Origin: Streptomyces sp. DG2A-72
Lineage (GTDB): Bacteria > Actinomycetota > Actinomycetes > Streptomycetales > Streptomycetaceae
Length of the DNA: 64,000 bases
Direction of reading: 5' to 3'
Assembly: GCF_030499575.1 (NCBI RefSeq)
Contig: NZ_JASTLC010000003.1
Coordinates: forward strand, 148,373-212,372
Below the pieces are notes generated by a model. The model ran no database searches. It saw only the letters and a list, made by a program, of their open reading frames with translations, and was not told the origin of the DNA. The translations under genes were made by a program, and so were the position numbers. Below are positions 8,470-16,840 of this stretch, one piece after another (position 1 is the stretch's first letter; every line of letters starts with the position of its first letter).

Positions 8470-8955
8470 CTTTCGGTAGCGACTGTCAGAATAGCGGCTG
8501 TGGCGCCCGGGCGCGACCCTTCGTTACCTCTTCGTGGCCCAGGTCCGGGGCTCCGGGCCCGGCTCCCGCCCGCTGCCGACGGGCAGCTCCGGCACGCTGT
8601 GCGCAACGTGGCTGGTGGCAGCCGGTACTGGGGCCGGCCGCCCCGCACGGCGTGTTCTGCCCGCGGCACACCAGCCGTCTCGATCCGCGTCCTGCCGCTG
8701 ACAGGGCGCGCCCGAGCCGGCGAATCGTGCCGCGGTCCCGGGTGCAGTGCCCGGGCGGGATCTCCGCCAGGGCGGCTGTGCGTCGGCGGTCAGCGCGGAG
8801 ATCTGCTCCGAAGCCTCTGTGTCTTTGGCCGGGCGGGGCGTGGCGTTCGGTGCCCGAAGAGCGTGCCTCGCGGAGCATCGCCGGCCACACGCTGGTCCCG
8901 AAGCACGTGGCGGGGGCGGCGGGCCGCATATCGGCACCCGCCGCCCCGCGGAGCA
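8470..8955. other. Intergenic, nothing recognised
   Basis: About 485 bases lie between the exporter promoter and the end of haloperoxidase 2. No family, repeat or obvious regulatory element is visible. Confidence 0.5.
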
Positions 8956-10512
8956 TCAGCGCTTGACGTCGCCCTTGATCTGCTTCTGCACGAACTCATA
9001 GGCCAGATCGCCGAACTGCTCGCCGAAGACGACGGACCTCTCGATCGTCGTCTTGAAGTGCACACCGCCCCACACCCGGCTGATGGCACAGTCCTTGACG
9101 AAATCGGTCCAGGTGGACCAGTACAGCTCAACGTCCTTGGCCGGGGCGATCCCCCGCTCCACCTCCGTCGAGCCGGCGGGGGCGACATGCCTCCAGTCCA
9201 GGACGTCGTCGTCGAAGAAGCGCCGTGTCGCCTGCGCCTCGGCGGAGCACAGTGTCGTGGAACCGGACGGGTATTCGGGGTGGTCTCCCACGTTCAGGTA
9301 GGGCATCCACTCGCTGCCGGGCATGTTGCGGACCGTTCCTACACCGGGTCCGCCCCAGGCGGTCAGCTTGCTGCGGCCGTACACGTGCCGGACCGCGCTG
9401 GGAGGCCGCACGACGTCGTACTTGTTCTTCTGGTACCACGCGGCGATCAGCGCGTCGTAAATCGCCGTCGAGTTGGTCGCGAACAGGTGGACCCAGCCGT
9501 CCAGGTCCAGCTCGTGCGCGTTGGCCGCCGCCTTCCCCGACTGGCCGATGCCCAGCAGCTTGTTGTCGAAGAACTCCGCCTTCACCTTCTGCTCGTCGGT
9601 GAGCGCAGCCTGCGCCTCCACGATCTCGTCCACCGAGCGCTTGTAGGCGCGCATGTTGGTGTGGTCGATGTGGTTGGGCGGGGCGAGCCTGTACTTGCCC
9701 GGGTCCTGGTAGGAGTGGGGCTTGACCAGTCTCATCTGCGGGGTGACGAACTGCTGGACGATGAACACGCCCTTGTCACCCGCGCCCTCGCGCAGGTTGC
9801 GGCGGCGGTGGGGCCCACTCTGCGGCTGCCAGCGTGAGGGGTGGACCAGCTTGTAGGCAGTGTTCACGGGCGCGTAGCCGGTGTAGTCCTCGTACGGCCG
9901 GCCGTGGTACGCGCGGCCCTCGTCGCCGAGCATGTTCATGCCATCACGCTTGAAGTGCGCGACGACGGCCTTGCCGGCGAGGTTGCCGATGCCGACCGGG
10001 CTGGTCTTGTCCTGCGACTCGTCGTCGGGGTTCAGGCCAACCGCCTCGAACAGGGTCTGGAACTCCGCAAGCCGGTCCGGGATCAGGCCCTTGACCACCT
10101 GGTAGGTGGCGTGCAGGCCGGCGATGTTCTTGTTCCTGTTGGTAGCGGCCTCGCCGGCAGGACGGCGGCCGAGCCGGGAGTAGAAGCCGACCGCGGTCGG
10201 GTGGTAAGGCGCCACCGCGTCGAACCACCCGATCGACGTCGCATGGGTGAACCGCATCAGCAGGGTCACGTCCATGGGGGCGACGAGTTCCTCGAAGGTG
10301 TTCCGGTCGGACTTGGCGATCAGGTCCCGGATGAAGTTGCCGGACTCGAGGTCGAAGTCGATGGGTGCCGCCGCCGAGGCGGCGGACGCGCCGGCGGCCG
10401 CCGCTGCGGTGGAACCCACGGTGGCCAGCGCCGCGACCGAGGCACCACCGATCAGCAGCGACCTGCGCTGCGGCGAGAAGCCTGAGACGGAAGAACGTCC
10501 GGACGTCGTCAT
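8956..10512 (-). CDS. Vanadium-dependent haloperoxidase 2 (NapH/MarH type), Tat signal
   Basis: A complete 518-residue enzyme of the streptomycete vanadium chloroperoxidase group, which uses peroxide and halide to chlorinate, cyclise or rearrange prenylated naphthoquinones. Vanadate-site motifs are K364 and R369-P, PSGS at ~415-418 and SRVWGGVHF at ~478-486 with the vanadate-ligand His. The canonical PSGH is PSGS here, as known in Streptomyces members. The N-terminus PQRRSLLIGGASVAALATVG has the twin arginines and hydrophobic core of a Tat signal, with Ala-rich cleavage territory before residue 50. The ATG at 10512 has a weak upstream Shine-Dalgarno. The ~500-base leader and promoter match those of haloperoxidase 1. 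Confidence 0.95.
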   Translation of the reverse strand: MTTSGRSSVSGFSPQRRSLLIGGASVAALATVGSTAAAAAGASAASAAAPIDFDLESGNFIRDLIAKSDRNTFEELVAPMDVTLLMRFTHATSIGWFDAVAPYHPTAVGFYSRLGRRPAGEAATNRNKNIAGLHATYQVVKGLIPDRLAEFQTLFEAVGLNPDDESQDKTSPVGIGNLAGKAVVAHFKRDGMNMLGDEGRAYHGRPYEDYTGYAPVNTAYKLVHPSRWQPQSGPHRRRNLREGAGDKGVFIVQQFVTPQMRLVKPHSYQDPGKYRLAPPNHIDHTNMRAYKRSVDEIVEAQAALTDEQKVKAEFFDNKLLGIGQSGKAAANAHELDLDGWVHLFATNSTAIYDALIAAWYQKNKYDVVRPPSAVRHVYGRSKLTAWGGPGVGTVRNMPGSEWMPYLNVGDHPEYPSGSTTLCSAEAQATRRFFDDDVLDWRHVAPAGSTEVERGIAPAKDVELYWSTWTDFVKDCAISRVWGGVHFKTTIERSVVFGEQFGDLAYEFVQKQIKGDVKR

Positions 10513-11011
10513 GCGTTGTGTCCTTGTCTTCAAGAAGGGGCGGTCTGCACGTCCAAGGCGATGCCGCTGAGGCAGGACATGCCCTGGAGATCGAGCCGGG
10601 TCCTTGCTGTCCCGGGCACCGATCACCGCGTCGGGATGCGCGACCTCGAAGCGGTTGTTGGCGCTGTGGCCGCTCTTGCGCCACACACGTTGATCAGGCC
10701 CGCTGCACACGGACCCCGGACCGGCTAGCTCCCCGCGACGTACTGATCCACGGCGTCGTGCACGCGTCTCGTACCGACCGGGAAACCGAAACCCCCGGCC
10801 GGGCCACTCACTCCCGCACCACCCGCAAGACAACGCGAAGCACGCGGCGAACGACCTGCACACGGCACAACAGACGCCACGGAGACGACGCTCCCCCTGC
10901 CGTCCAAGATGCCCAGTGCCCCGACGTCCACGCGAACTCCCCTGCCTCGTATCCGAGTTGGTCCGGTCATTCCGCGGCACATCAACGGATGCCAGTCCGG
11001 CGGCGACAACA
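10513..11011 (-). other. Conserved untranslated leader of haloperoxidase 2
   Basis: The leader lies between the promoter at 11012-11064 and the start codon. It is similar to 701-1190 and contains no supported gene. Confidence 0.5.
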
Positions 11012-11064
11012 CTAAAAACAGCGCAAGCGGTCTGTCAATACAAAACCGCGCGCCTCGTATTTCT
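11012..11064 (-). promoter_or_regulatory. Promoter with two ARE-like palindromes, haloperoxidase 2
   Basis: The minus strand carries TTGACA, 17-18 bases, then TTAGTGT/TAGTGT. AACAG...CTGT and ATAC...GTAT palindromes are in the same positions as at 1191-1245. The AAACCG half-site core is typical of GBL-receptor operators. Confidence 0.7.
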
Positions 11065-11452
11065 TCGCCTCGGAAGCCAGGCACAACACCAGGCCACCGG
11101 CCCCCAACACCTCACGCCACCAGCAATGTTCGAGCGTTCCCGGAGCCGTCCTCCACAGATCCCGAGAGCGGGCGAGAGGAGTAATGCTGTCGAGCAGTGC
11201 GTCAATAAACAGGCACTCGGTCGGTTTTCATTCGGGGCCCGCCTGCTGCGACAGTCCCGGTGAGGGATGCACTGGCCGGCTCGACTTCGCGAGGGCCGCC
11301 CACCACCCGCCCTGGGCCCCGTAGTTCGCCCCTTGTCATCAGGGTCCGGGGCGGCCGCGTCGCCGGATCTCGATCCGGCACCAGCGATCCGGCACCCCGA
11401 GAAGGTCCAGGGTGCCGCCCCGGACTCAGACACTCATGGGCCGGCGAGTTCT
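11065..11452. other. Intergenic, nothing recognised
   Basis: About 390 bases lie between the haloperoxidase 2 promoter and the 3' end of prenyltransferase 2. No gene or repeat can be supported. Confidence 0.5.
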
Positions 11453-12376
11453 CTAAAATTCTTGCTTGTGGATCGCCGACAAAACCTTCCGGTGCAGTGG
11501 CGAGAGTTGATAGTACGACGCGACATCAAGGCATTCTCCATCGGGTGTCCATTTGACACCCAAGAGGTTCACACGCTCGCCCGTGTAGGCATACGGGGCA
11601 TTCTTTGCGAACTTCTGGATTCCTGGCTCGACGTGAACGGGAAGTGTCGACGAGTCCAAGCCGCGGGCCGGCGGCGGGGCAAAGCAGAACCGCACGATCT
11701 TCGAAGAATCCCAGCTGAGGGTTACATTGACCCTGAACGCGCCTCGAGCGAACTCCAGCATCTGTTCGTCCGGATCCGGCAGGCCGGTTTCACGAAGCAT
11801 CGACAGGATGTTCTGCGGTCCGCGGCATTCGTCCGAGAGCCGGGTGAAGTACAGATTGATGGTGTTGCGCCGGTAATCGAACGCAATCATCGCCACATCA
11901 TTCAGTCCATGACGGGCGAAGAAACCGAGATTGCCGGCCACAGCAGGCGGCATGGACGGGATCCCGGCAAGCTTTGACACCGCCTGCAGGTCATGAGGGA
12001 AGTGCGCATAGATCTTCTTGAAGCCGCCGGCGACTCCACAGTCGATCATGAACTCGTTGACCGGGCATCGCTGCTGGACTTCCGAGAGCAGGGCCCCTAC
12101 GGGATGGTCGGTCTCCGCGACAAAGCCCTTCGACAGAGCGAGGGCGTACGGATCGCCGACCTCTGCGGGCACGTTGATGGTGTAGTCGAGCTCCCCTGCG
12201 TTGCGCTCGCCGGTCTGCACGGTGAGCGCCACCCCGGCTTCCGCCAGTGCTTCCCCGTCAGGGAAGAACGCGGTCAGGATCGGCAAGACCTTGTCCCGTG
12301 AGCAGGCGGCCCCCACCAGCCGGGCTGATTCCTCGATGGCCGAGTACACATCTTCGACCACAGTGACTCCAGACAT
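11453..12376 (-). CDS. ABBA-fold aromatic prenyltransferase 2 (closest to NphB)
   Basis: A 307-residue CloQ/NphB-superfamily aromatic prenyltransferase, the same length as NphB of the naphterpin producer CL190. Diagnostic stretches are GGFKKIYAHFP (phosphate pocket), IPSMPPAVAGNLGFFARHGL, the barrel strands INLYFTRLS and VNVTLSWDSSKI, and the C-terminal PYAYTGERVNLLG. Reading these, it is nearer to NphB than are its two paralogues here. The ATG at 12376 follows GAGGACG. It stands alone between haloperoxidase 2 and the decayed small ORF, so it may have its own promoter. Predicted role: C-geranylation or farnesylation of a hydroxynaphthoquinone. Confidence 0.93.
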   Translation of the reverse strand: MSGVTVVEDVYSAIEESARLVGAACSRDKVLPILTAFFPDGEALAEAGVALTVQTGERNAGELDYTINVPAEVGDPYALALSKGFVAETDHPVGALLSEVQQRCPVNEFMIDCGVAGGFKKIYAHFPHDLQAVSKLAGIPSMPPAVAGNLGFFARHGLNDVAMIAFDYRRNTINLYFTRLSDECRGPQNILSMLRETGLPDPDEQMLEFARGAFRVNVTLSWDSSKIVRFCFAPPPARGLDSSTLPVHVEPGIQKFAKNAPYAYTGERVNLLGVKWTPDGECLDVASYYQLSPLHRKVLSAIHKQEF

Positions 12377-13069
12377 GCGTCCTCCAGTATCGATTCCAAC
12401 GCTCTGCTGCCGAACTCGGCTGGGCACACGGCCTTCGCACTCGCCTTTGTGACCTGACGTGAGATCAGCCATTCGCGCCCTTCTCGGACAGCAGCTCAGC
12501 GGCCTTGGCCGCGGTTCCGGCGGGGCCTGTCAGGGGTGAGGCTGCGTCGCTGGTCGGGCCGGGGGCGCTCATTCCACTGCCACACGACGGTTCCGGGGCA
12601 GGCCAGGCGTGCGGAAAGAGTGACACGGTGGCCATCTCGCGCCAGAGCAGCGGAAAGTACGGCCCTTCACGCGCGAGAAAACGCCGAGCCCACCTCCAGC
12701 GGCAGTCCGCCCGCCTCCTGTTGGGCGGCATACACCGCCAGGAAGGCACAAAGCCCTCCTGCCCCGCCGCCTCCCGGCCCGGGCGCGGTGAGCGGGACCC
12801 TGCCCGAGTCCGGCCGAAAGCCTGCCGTGCGCGCGCAGCGCGGCGGGCGCCGGCTCACCGAGCGGGCGCCGGCCGTGGCCCGGGCCGGCGCCCGCCATGG
12901 CGCGGGCCACGGTCCAGGCCCGGGAGGCGAGTTCGGCCCTCCGTCCGTGCGTCGTGGGCGTCGTCGGCATGACAGCACTCCCCGGTTCGTCCGTGCGGTT
13001 GCTTCCGGCGCGCACCGCGCCGCGGCCAGGGCGAGAGCCGGTGGCGGTCCTTTTCGACGTCCTGGGGAA
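12377..13069. other. Intergenic with decayed small-ORF copy
   Basis: About 690 bases lie between prenyltransferase 2 and the P450. The only recognisable content is the frameshifted second copy of the small protein at 12667-12960. The promoter of prenyltransferase 2 should be near 12380-12480 but no clear boxes are seen. Confidence 0.5.
12667..12960 (-). pseudogene. Small conserved protein, frameshifted copy 2
   Basis: Two minus-strand frames together reproduce most of the protein at 2698-3009. AAALRAHGRLSAGLG-type sequence lies in one frame, then APGPGGGGAGGLCAFLAVYA in another. A single frameshift near 12820 separates them. The copy therefore looks inactivated. Function is unknown. Confidence 0.4.
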
Positions 13070-14341
13070 CTACCGCGGCTGAGGGACCATGAGAAGCCGG
13101 CGGGGATGAAGCGTGGTCTCCGCCGCTTTACGGATCCGGCTGCCGGCCTTGACGGTCAGCTGCCATTCCTGCACCACTGCGCCCAGGAGGATTTCGAGTT
13201 CTTTCCAGGCGAACGATTCCCCGATGCACCCTTTCGCACCCGTCCCGAAAGGGATATACGAGGCTTCGCCCGCGGCCGGCCGAATCGAGAGCCACCGGTC
13301 CGGATCGAACCGGTGCGGGTCCGGGTAACGGACGGGATTTCTGTGCAGCAGATACGAACTGAACAGCACGTGGGTGCCCTCGGGGAATGAACGGTCACCC
13401 AGCACGACAGTCGAAAGGGCCCGCCGGCACGTGATCCACACCGGCGGGTAGAGCCGCAGGACCTCCATCAGGAACCGGAGGGTATAACTGGCCGGCCCCT
13501 GCCCATGAGCCGGTGCGGCGCTTCCGCCTCCCGCCTGCGCCATGTCCTTGAGGACCTTCTCCTCGATCAGGGGTTCCTCGGACATCACATACAGAGCCCA
13601 GGACATCACGGATGCCGTGGTGACCGTGGCCGCGGTCAGCAGCATGACCGCCTCGGCGCAGACCTGCTCCGCGGTCAGAACGGGGGTGCCGTCCTTTTCG
13701 GAGTCCGACACAAGTGCCGACAGATAGTCCGTCCTGGAGCCCGGCGAGCGCAACGGGCCGGCCAGGCAGGAGGCGAGCAGTGCGCGGAAGTCCTCCCGTG
13801 CCCGCCGCAGCCGCTCGGACGACCTCTGCCGCTGTGATCGCGCGGCCGCTTTTCCATGGAGCGGCTTTCTGATCATTTCCCAGGACAGCACGGCAAGACG
13901 CTCACCGAGAACCGCCGACATGTCCGGTGGCAGGCCGTGGAGAAGAGTGCTCAGGGCGATTTCGGCGGAAACCCGGCACATCTCGGCCTGGATGTCCACG
14001 GCCTGCCCGGGACGCCACGAGGTCACCGCGGCACGGGCGATCTCACGCATGACCGGGGCGTAGTCGGCGACCACCGCGGTACGCAGGTGCGGATGGGCCA
14101 GTCGCCGGTAGTGCCGGTGGACGGACTCGTCCTCCGCGAGGAGCCCCGCCCTGCTGAGGTTCCTGGCCTTCTGGAAGAGTTCGCCCTTTCCGTAGTTCTT
14201 GCTGTCCTTGACCAGTATGCGGTGGACAAGGGCCGGATCCGTGACGAACTCCGCGCGGGCGCCGTCCACCGTCACCGTGCGGATCGAGTGGCCCCGCAGG
14301 AGATTCTCCAGCCGGCTGAACTGAAAGATTGCCGATTCCAT
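13070..14341 (-). CDS. Cytochrome P450
   Basis: A P450 of about 423 residues. The ExxR motif is EVLR (~293-296) and the heme loop is FGTGAKGCIG (~365-374) with the Cys ligand. In the I-helix the usual (A/G)Gx(D/E)TT reads AATVTT (~237-242), so the conserved Gly and acidic residue are absent. This is known in P450s with altered oxygen activation or no monooxygenation. The gene follows prenyltransferase 3 immediately. The ATG at 14341 lies 13 bases past the upstream stop; an in-frame ATG at 14365 would overlap that gene by 11 bases. The likely role is oxidation or cyclisation of the prenylated naphthoquinone. The substrate is not deducible. Confidence 0.92.
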   Translation of the reverse strand: MESAIFQFSRLENLLRGHSIRTVTVDGARAEFVTDPALVHRILVKDSKNYGKGELFQKARNLSRAGLLAEDESVHRHYRRLAHPHLRTAVVADYAPVMREIARAAVTSWRPGQAVDIQAEMCRVSAEIALSTLLHGLPPDMSAVLGERLAVLSWEMIRKPLHGKAAARSQRQRSSERLRRAREDFRALLASCLAGPLRSPGSRTDYLSALVSDSEKDGTPVLTAEQVCAEAVMLLTAATVTTASVMSWALYVMSEEPLIEEKVLKDMAQAGGGSAAPAHGQGPASYTLRFLMEVLRLYPPVWITCRRALSTVVLGDRSFPEGTHVLFSSYLLHRNPVRYPDPHRFDPDRWLSIRPAAGEASYIPFGTGAKGCIGESFAWKELEILLGAVVQEWQLTVKAGSRIRKAAETTLHPRRLLMVPQPR

Positions 14342-14354
14342 GTGACTGCCCGGG

Positions 14355-15269
14355 CTACGCGGCATCTGCGGCAAGGTCGGCCGACGGCATCAGATCCAGT
14401 CGGCTGCGCGGCTGGAATCGATAGTACGACTGGAGCTTGTAGTACTCCTCACCGGACTTCGTCATGGCCGCATAGACCATCTTGGGGTCGTCGGCACCGT
14501 ACGGGAAGCTCTTCGCGAATTGTTCGATCTTCGGGCCGAGCCGAGCGGGCAGCGACAGCGGATCCTGGGTCTTCACGCTGAAAGCAATCCGCTCGATCTT
14601 CGAAGTGTCCCAGTTCAGCGTGGCATAGAACCCGAATGCCTTCTCGCAGAACGTGAGCATCTGTTCGCTCGGATCCGGGATTCCTATGTCACGGTGCATC
14701 GACAGGAGGGCCTGCGGTTCGCGGAGTTCGCCCGGGAACTCGGTGAAGTACAGATTGACTGTCCCGCTGTGGTAGTCGATCCCTATCACGTCGACCCTGT
14801 CGTCCAGGCCGCGGTCGGCGAAGAAACTGGCATTTTCGGCCAGGCTGCGGGGCATCGACGGAATGCCGCAGAGCTTCGGAAGGCTCTGATACCCGCTCTC
14901 CGGGAAGTACACCCAGATTTTCCTGAATCCACCCACGACCCCGAAATCAACGCCATAGAGGTCGACGGGGCATCGCTGCTCGATGTCCGAGACCAGCAGC
15001 TCCACGGGGTGCCCGGTCTCGGTGATGAGGCCGCCCGACCGGGCGCGAGCATACGGATCGACGTGCGCGGGAACCGTGAAACGGCAGTCGAACTCTCCTT
15101 CATGGCGCTTGTTGGTCGCCACCCGGAAAGCAATCAGAGCCTGCGGGAGTACGTCCTCGTACGCGGTCAGGACGGGCCAGATCTTGTCACGCGAGCACGT
15201 CACGTCGAGGAGTCCGGCCGATTCTTCGACGTCCGCATAGAGATCTGCCAGTTGAGCGGTTCCCGACAT
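14355..15269 (-). CDS. ABBA-fold aromatic prenyltransferase 3
   Basis: A 304-residue CloQ/NphB-superfamily prenyltransferase. Motifs are LADLYADVEESAGLLDVTCS, GGFRKIWVYFP, IPSMPRSLAENASFF, VNLYFTEFPGEL and EYYKLQSYYRF. It resembles the protein at 4203-5132 more than that at 11453-12376. It lies in the main biosynthetic series, 38 bases downstream of the polyprenyl diphosphate synthase and directly before the P450. It therefore probably uses the chain made by that synthase on the quinone made by the upstream genes. The ATG at 15269 follows GGAGGAA. Confidence 0.93.
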   Translation of the reverse strand: MSGTAQLADLYADVEESAGLLDVTCSRDKIWPVLTAYEDVLPQALIAFRVATNKRHEGEFDCRFTVPAHVDPYARARSGGLITETGHPVELLVSDIEQRCPVDLYGVDFGVVGGFRKIWVYFPESGYQSLPKLCGIPSMPRSLAENASFFADRGLDDRVDVIGIDYHSGTVNLYFTEFPGELREPQALLSMHRDIGIPDPSEQMLTFCEKAFGFYATLNWDTSKIERIAFSVKTQDPLSLPARLGPKIEQFAKSFPYGADDPKMVYAAMTKSGEEYYKLQSYYRFQPRSRLDLMPSADLAADAA

Positions 15270-15307
15270 TCTTCCTCCAAGCGTCGATCTCGGCGTCTGG
15301 TGCAGGC

Positions 15308-16378
15308 TCATTTGTTCCGGTAGGCGCCGCGCACGGCCATGTCTGTCAGTTCGTTCCGCCACGCCGGGGCGACGGGCGCGTCGGCGATGGCCTCGCAGCC
15401 CCGCTCGACGAGGCCGGCGATGTGCTTCTCGACGTTCTCGGGAACACCGGTGTCCAGCAGGCGGCGGCGCACCTCGTCGGGGGTGTGTCCCGCTTGCGTG
15501 ATCAGGCAGCGGATGCGCTCGTCCCGCTGCATGGCCCACCCCAGCAGCAGCGTCATCTTGTGCCGGCTGAAGTCGAGGCCGGCGGGCTTGCCGGTCTGCG
15601 CGGCGTCTCCGAAGGCGTCCAGCAGGTCGTCACGGAGCTGGAATGCTTCGCCCACCGCCTCGCCGTACGCGGTGAAGGCGGCAGCGAGATCGGGCCGGCC
15701 CGCCGCGCTCGCCCCCATGACCAGCGGCCGGTGAATGGTGTAACGGCCGGTCTTGATCAGGGCGATCAGCCGGGAGAGCCGGGGATCGACCGAGAACTCG
15801 GCGGCTGCGGCGATGTCCAGGTACTGGCCGATGGTCACGTCGGAGCGCAGTCGGTGCCACTCCGCGAGCAGTGCCGGCGGCGCCTGGGACACCAGCTCGT
15901 CCGAGTAGACGAGCGCGAGGTCGCCGACGAGGATGGCCACGCCCTCGCCGAACCGGCGTGACTCGCCCTGCCAGCCCCGGGTTTGGTGCCGCGTGGAGAA
16001 GACCGTGTGCACGGTCGGTTTTCCGCGCCGCCGGCCGGAGTCGTCCAGGACGTCGTCGTGGATGAGGGCGGAGACGTGCAGCATCTCCAGGCCGGCGGCC
16101 GCCGCCACGATTCCGGGGTCGCCCGGATCACCGCCGGCGGCGAGATGGCCGGTGATGCAGAAGGCGGGTCTGATCCGCTTGCCGCCCGCGGCGACCAGAT
16201 CGGACAGCGCGTCGACCGCGACGACCGCCCGTTCGTCCACCTCGGCGTAGCGGGCGCGCTCGGCCGAGAGAAACGAGCTCAGCCGCTGCTCCACCCGCTG
16301 CAGCAGGTCATCAGTGAGGCTGCGCACGCAGGCAGCCGGCTCCTGACCGGTGCCGGGCCGGGAGGTCACCTCGGTCAC
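15308..16378 (-). CDS. Polyprenyl diphosphate synthase (GPP/FPP/GGPP type)
   Basis: A 356-residue trans-isoprenyl diphosphate synthase that condenses IPP with an allylic diphosphate to give the prenyl donor. The first Asp-rich motif is DDVLD (~108-112) preceded by HVSALIH. The second is DDLLD (~250-254). GGKRIRPAFC (~65-74) is the IPP/phosphate-binding region. The fifth residue before the first motif is Ser, which does not by itself settle whether the product is C10, C15 or C20. The GTG at 16378 follows AAGGAGA at ideal spacing. It is fed by the mevalonate operon at 34214-41902 and followed by prenyltransferase 3. Confidence 0.93.
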   Translation of the reverse strand: MTEVTSRPGTGQEPAACVRSLTDDLLQRVEQRLSSFLSAERARYAEVDERAVVAVDALSDLVAAGGKRIRPAFCITGHLAAGGDPGDPGIVAAAAGLEMLHVSALIHDDVLDDSGRRRGKPTVHTVFSTRHQTRGWQGESRRFGEGVAILVGDLALVYSDELVSQAPPALLAEWHRLRSDVTIGQYLDIAAAAEFSVDPRLSRLIALIKTGRYTIHRPLVMGASAAGRPDLAAAFTAYGEAVGEAFQLRDDLLDAFGDAAQTGKPAGLDFSRHKMTLLLGWAMQRDERIRCLITQAGHTPDEVRRRLLDTGVPENVEKHIAGLVERGCEAIADAPVAPAWRNELTDMAVRGAYRNK

Positions 16379-16840
16379 TGAGTATCTCCTTGGGCAGGAG
16401 GAATGAGCACGTGAGGCGGGGTGCGGGGTGCGGCGCATGAGTGACGGCGGCCGGGCAGGACGGGCCGGCCGGGCAGGCCCCGGGCTCTGCAACCCGGCCT
16501 GGAGCACGTCGGCTTCAGTGGCGTGAGGGACAACCGGCAGCGAGCCGGCAGTGGCGGACCGGCCGGCCGGCTCCGCCGTGTCCGCGCCGCCGCCGCGACC
16601 GGCGTGGCCGGTGCACGGGCCGCGCGGGTGCGCACCCGCGCGGGTGCGGTTCCGCGCCCTTTTCACACCGTCGTCCCACCGGGCCCTCCCCCATGTCAGC
16701 AGCGGCCGGGCCGGATGGCCGGCCTTGGAACCGATCAGCGGCACACCGGCGCTCTCCAGGGCCGGCCCGGCAGCAGAATCCGGTGGCGTCCTTGGTGATC
16801 GCCTACGCCGCCTTGAACAGGCAGTCGGCCGGATCACGGG
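16379..16840. other. Intergenic, nothing recognised
   Basis: About 460 bases of very GC-rich sequence lie between the ligase gene and the prenyl diphosphate synthase. No gene is supported. It may carry a separate promoter for the synthase-prenyltransferase-P450 group. Confidence 0.5.

Larger units (their letters stand above)
9822..11064. repeat. Long duplicated segment, copy 2 (pairs with 1-1246)
   Basis: This is the second copy of the haloperoxidase 5' half, its leader and its promoter. The two copies diverge in coding sequence but retain the same operator layout. Confidence 0.8.
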
